A DNA stretch of 64,000 nucleotides, from contig CAJUPZ010000007.1 in NCBI GenBank assembly GCA_910588065.1, positions 1-64,000 on the forward strand, given 5' to 3'. The DNA comes from an uncultured Muribaculaceae bacterium (GTDB lineage Bacteria > Bacteroidota > Bacteroidia > Bacteroidales > Muribaculaceae). How positions within the stretch are numbered: position 1 is the first letter of the stretch; each line of letters opens with the position of its first letter. The translations under genes were made by a program, and so were the position numbers. Positions 62,250 to 64,000 of this stretch are shown in pieces. The notes under the pieces are model-generated. The model did not search any database and was not told the DNA's origin. It was given only the letters and a program-made list of their open reading frames with translations.

Positions 62250-62900
62250 ATGAAAAAAGTTTTGTTATGCGCACTCGTTACGCTTTTCGCAGCAGGAGCT
62301 AACGCACAGGTTTCAGGGTGGGATAGTAGCGCACCTGAAAAGAAAGTTACTATTGGGCCGCGTGTAGGTCTAAATATTTCCAGCGTTACAGGTGATGTTG
62401 AAGATATAAAGTCTAAAGTGGGTTTCAATGTGGGAGCCGCTGTTGATTTCAATATCGTAAAGAGCTTTTCAATCACTACCGGTTTGTTTTACTCAACAAA
62501 AGGTGCCAAGAGCGAATGGAAGGACGATGAGCTTACTGAAAAAAATACTGTGAATGTTGGATATCTTGAACTTCCGGTGTACGCTTCTTACCGCTTGAAC
62601 TTTAATGAGAGTTCACAGCTCCAAGTGAATTTCGGTCCCTATTTTGCGTATGGAGTAAACGGTAAGTCAACATATGAATACAAGTATTTGGATGAAACCG
62701 AAAAGGAAAAAGAGGATGTGTTTGGTGATGATGGATACCTGAACCGCTTCGATTGCGGTCTGGGTGTGGGCGTGTCCTATGTCATCAAGAACGTGTATGT
62801 AGGTCTGAACTACCAGTTTGGTCTTACAAATCTGGCCAAGGATAGCGACGACAAAATCAAAAACAGCAACTTCGGAATATCCGTTGGATATAATTTCTAA
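62250..62900 (+). CDS. PorT-like outer-membrane beta-barrel protein
   Basis: This 216-residue protein has a signal peptide (cleavage near residue 19 after AGANA), an alternating beta-strand pattern and a C-terminal Phe (SVGYNF), typical of small outer-membrane barrels of the PorT/OMP_b-brl_2 kind. An acidic loop (DETEKEKEDVFGDDG at about residues 149-163) is likely surface exposed. The AT-richer coding differs from the neighbours. The promoter contains a G9 tract. Confidence 0.85.
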   Translation: MKKVLLCALVTLFAAGANAQVSGWDSSAPEKKVTIGPRVGLNISSVTGDVEDIKSKVGFNVGAAVDFNIVKSFSITTGLFYSTKGAKSEWKDDELTEKNTVNVGYLELPVYASYRLNFNESSQLQVNFGPYFAYGVNGKSTYEYKYLDETEKEKEDVFGDDGYLNRFDCGLGVGVSYVIKNVYVGLNYQFGLTNLAKDSDDKIKNSNFGISVGYNF

Positions 62901-62937
62901 CAATCAATAAGTAATAAGAGATTAATATAAGTTGATT

Positions 62938-62964
62938 GGGCCGTGTCAGAACTGGACACGGCCC
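62938..62964 (+). terminator. Terminator after the barrel gene
   Basis: A perfect 10-bp GC-rich stem (62938-62947 with 62955-62964) with a 7-nt loop is followed by a short T run. Confidence 0.75.
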
Positions 62965-62979
62965 ATTTAGCATAGTGGA

Positions 62980-63067
62980 GCCGTCAGAAACCCCAGCACG
63001 AGCGCACAGCGCGAGGCCTGGGGATAGACGGCCAAGCTAGACAGGGAGCATAGGATATGCGATGCTG
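62980..63067 (+). repeat. 88-bp repeat, copy two
   Basis: It matches 60685-60772 and contains the near-palindrome at 62991-63023. Confidence 0.8.
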
Positions 63068-63133
63068 TGGTGTGAGGTCCGCCACACGGCATCGCCTCTC
63101 TCGAGGCTCCGAGGAGAGAAGGGCGCTCTCCTC

Positions 63134-63166
63134 CCCCAGGCCTCGCGCTACGCGCTCGTGCCGGGG
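63134..63166 (-). repeat. Inverted copy of the CCCC-GGGG near-palindrome
   Basis: It is the reverse complement of the 62991-63023 element with few changes, so the pair could fold into a long hairpin. It lies in the non-coding gap between the barrel gene and the second RhuM gene, which otherwise shows only short spurious frames. Confidence 0.7.
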
Positions 63167-63255
63167 TTGCATATCACATCCGTTCCCCGAACCTCAGACG
63201 TCTCCGACGCCATCACCGCAGTGTGGTGCACAGGCAGATAGCTAGTGGTAGCTTT

Positions 63256-63984
63256 CTATTGCGCCCCAACTTGATGTCACATTTTGTAATTTCAAGTTAT
63301 AGTCTTGACTTGAGGTGTAAATTTTGCACCTCAAGTTTGATGTTGCAATTAGAGACGTCAGGTTTGACCCTTCTATACGGCGTGATTCGTTATACTTTTG
63401 TCTGCTTGATAATCCAATTAAAGTGTTTCGAGTATTATAGACGGGGCTATCTCCATTTTTGAGAATGCGAAGAGCTTTTTGCCGAGGTCTTTGATAGATG
63501 CCCCTATGTGATAGAGGGTATCATCAATAATCAGGAAACGATCATGGATGCCTGCCACATACTTTATCTCTATTGGAGCATATTGGCGGTTGTGGCGTTG
63601 CAAATCAAGGCGTATTTGCTTTGAACGCTCAGCATCTGTGTAAATGACAGATTCAACTCCGGTTTTCCGCTTGTCAAACAAAGTCAGAACAGTTTCATCC
63701 ACATAATTGTCAATGAGAATAATCCTTTTATCTGCGGACTTTACGAGGTCGCAAACAAATTTGTATGCATCGAATATCTGACCGTTAAAGAAAACGCCTT
63801 CTACCGGAGGAAGTGATGTTCTGACAAAGAAATCTACTTTGTCCGTGAGTTCGTCAAGCCGGCGGTCATGCTCAGAGAGTCGGTGGTCAATGCGCGACTC
63901 CATGTGCAGCAGGCGTTGATTCACGCTATAACCCCGGAGCAGATACTCCTTCAGTACCTTATTCGCCCACTGACGGAACTGGGT
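63256..63984 (-). repeat. 729-bp duplicated segment, copy two
   Basis: It is the near-identical partner of 60822-61550. Identity stops abruptly at 63984. Confidence 0.92.
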
Positions 63985-64000
63985 ACCTCTCAAGGACTTG
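63418..64000 (-). CDS. Second RhuM-like protein, cut by the window edge
   Basis: The last 188 residues are identical to those of the first RhuM gene. The preceding codons visible before the window edge read KSLRG, which align with NSINA in the first copy in the same frame, so the gene appears to continue with a different, homologous 5' half rather than being truncated. The N-terminus lies outside the window. Confidence 0.8.
   Translation of the reverse strand, partial: KSLRGTQFRQWANKVLKEYLLRGYSVNQRLLHMESRIDHRLSEHDRRLDELTDKVDFFVRTSLPPVEGVFFNGQIFDAYKFVCDLVKSADKRIILIDNYVDETVLTLFDKRKTGVESVIYTDAERSKQIRLDLQRHNRQYAPIEIKYVAGIHDRFLIIDDTLYHIGASIKDLGKKLFAFSKMEIAPSIILETL

Noticed and set aside
63418..63993. 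Truncated RhuM pseudogene
   Set aside because: Codons visible before the break align in frame with the first copy (KSLRG against NSINA), so the gene probably continues past the window.

Overview
This window looks like chromosomal DNA from a gut member of the order Bacteroidales, most likely a Muribaculaceae-type organism; the family is an inference. The supporting signs are -7 boxes of the form TAnnTTTG upstream of most transcription units, an ornithine carbamoyltransferase of the N-succinylornithine type, a fused MurF-alanine racemase, an active-site-Lys SerA, GSCFA, DUF4292, DUF4293 and DUF4301 proteins, a PorE-like OmpA lipoprotein of the type IX secretion family, and mucin-sugar enzymes (sialidase, GH95 fucosidase).

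Layout. Positions 1-7.4 kb carry a small EF-hand-like protein, a DUF308 membrane protein and a cvpA-sufB-sufC-sufD-sufS iron-sulfur assembly operon, all on the minus strand. From 6.6 to 11.7 kb lies a minus-strand operon of dut, a TPR lipoprotein, a DUF4292 lipoprotein, an EnvC-like amidase activator and a ThiF/MoeB-like enzyme. hppA (membrane pyrophosphatase) follows, then two toxin-antitoxin loci: an orphan RelB/DinJ-like antitoxin with a 26-codon YafQ toxin stub, and an intact HigB/HigA-like pair. From 15.4 to 23.5 kb there is a nearly complete arginine operon (GNAT-argG-argC-argD-argF'-argB-argE-argH), with ATGA overlaps at most junctions.

Positions 23.6-31.5 kb hold a sialidase-fucO unit, a PepSY-like protein, SlyD, and an unusual tandem of GH95 alpha-L-fucosidase, lpxB and a low-molecular-weight phosphatase. 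A Panacea-domain gene with a stop-interrupted partner (31.6-32.6 kb) precedes a plus-strand housekeeping run: ftsX-DUF3098-uppP-truB-queA-yigZ. Envelope genes follow on the minus strand (RNA methyltransferase, surE, murF-alr, GSCFA, PorE-like, ABC exporter). After that come DUF4301, a GNAT, a Spy-like protein, serC-serA, a thioesterase-dprA-uridine phosphorylase-AI-2E exporter group, and DUF2007-mltG.

The last 6 kb are accessory. A tRNA-Ser(GCU) is followed by 121-bp tandem repeats containing its 3' end and a tRNA-sized fold. A further copy lies beyond a HipB-HipA module. Then come two RhuM-like genes sharing an identical 3' half but differing 5' of it, separated by an outer-membrane barrel gene whose promoter spacer holds a G9 tract. 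This end of the window is the best candidate for unusual biology: a possible tRNA-associated island, a possible 5'-half exchange cassette and a possible phase-variable surface protein.
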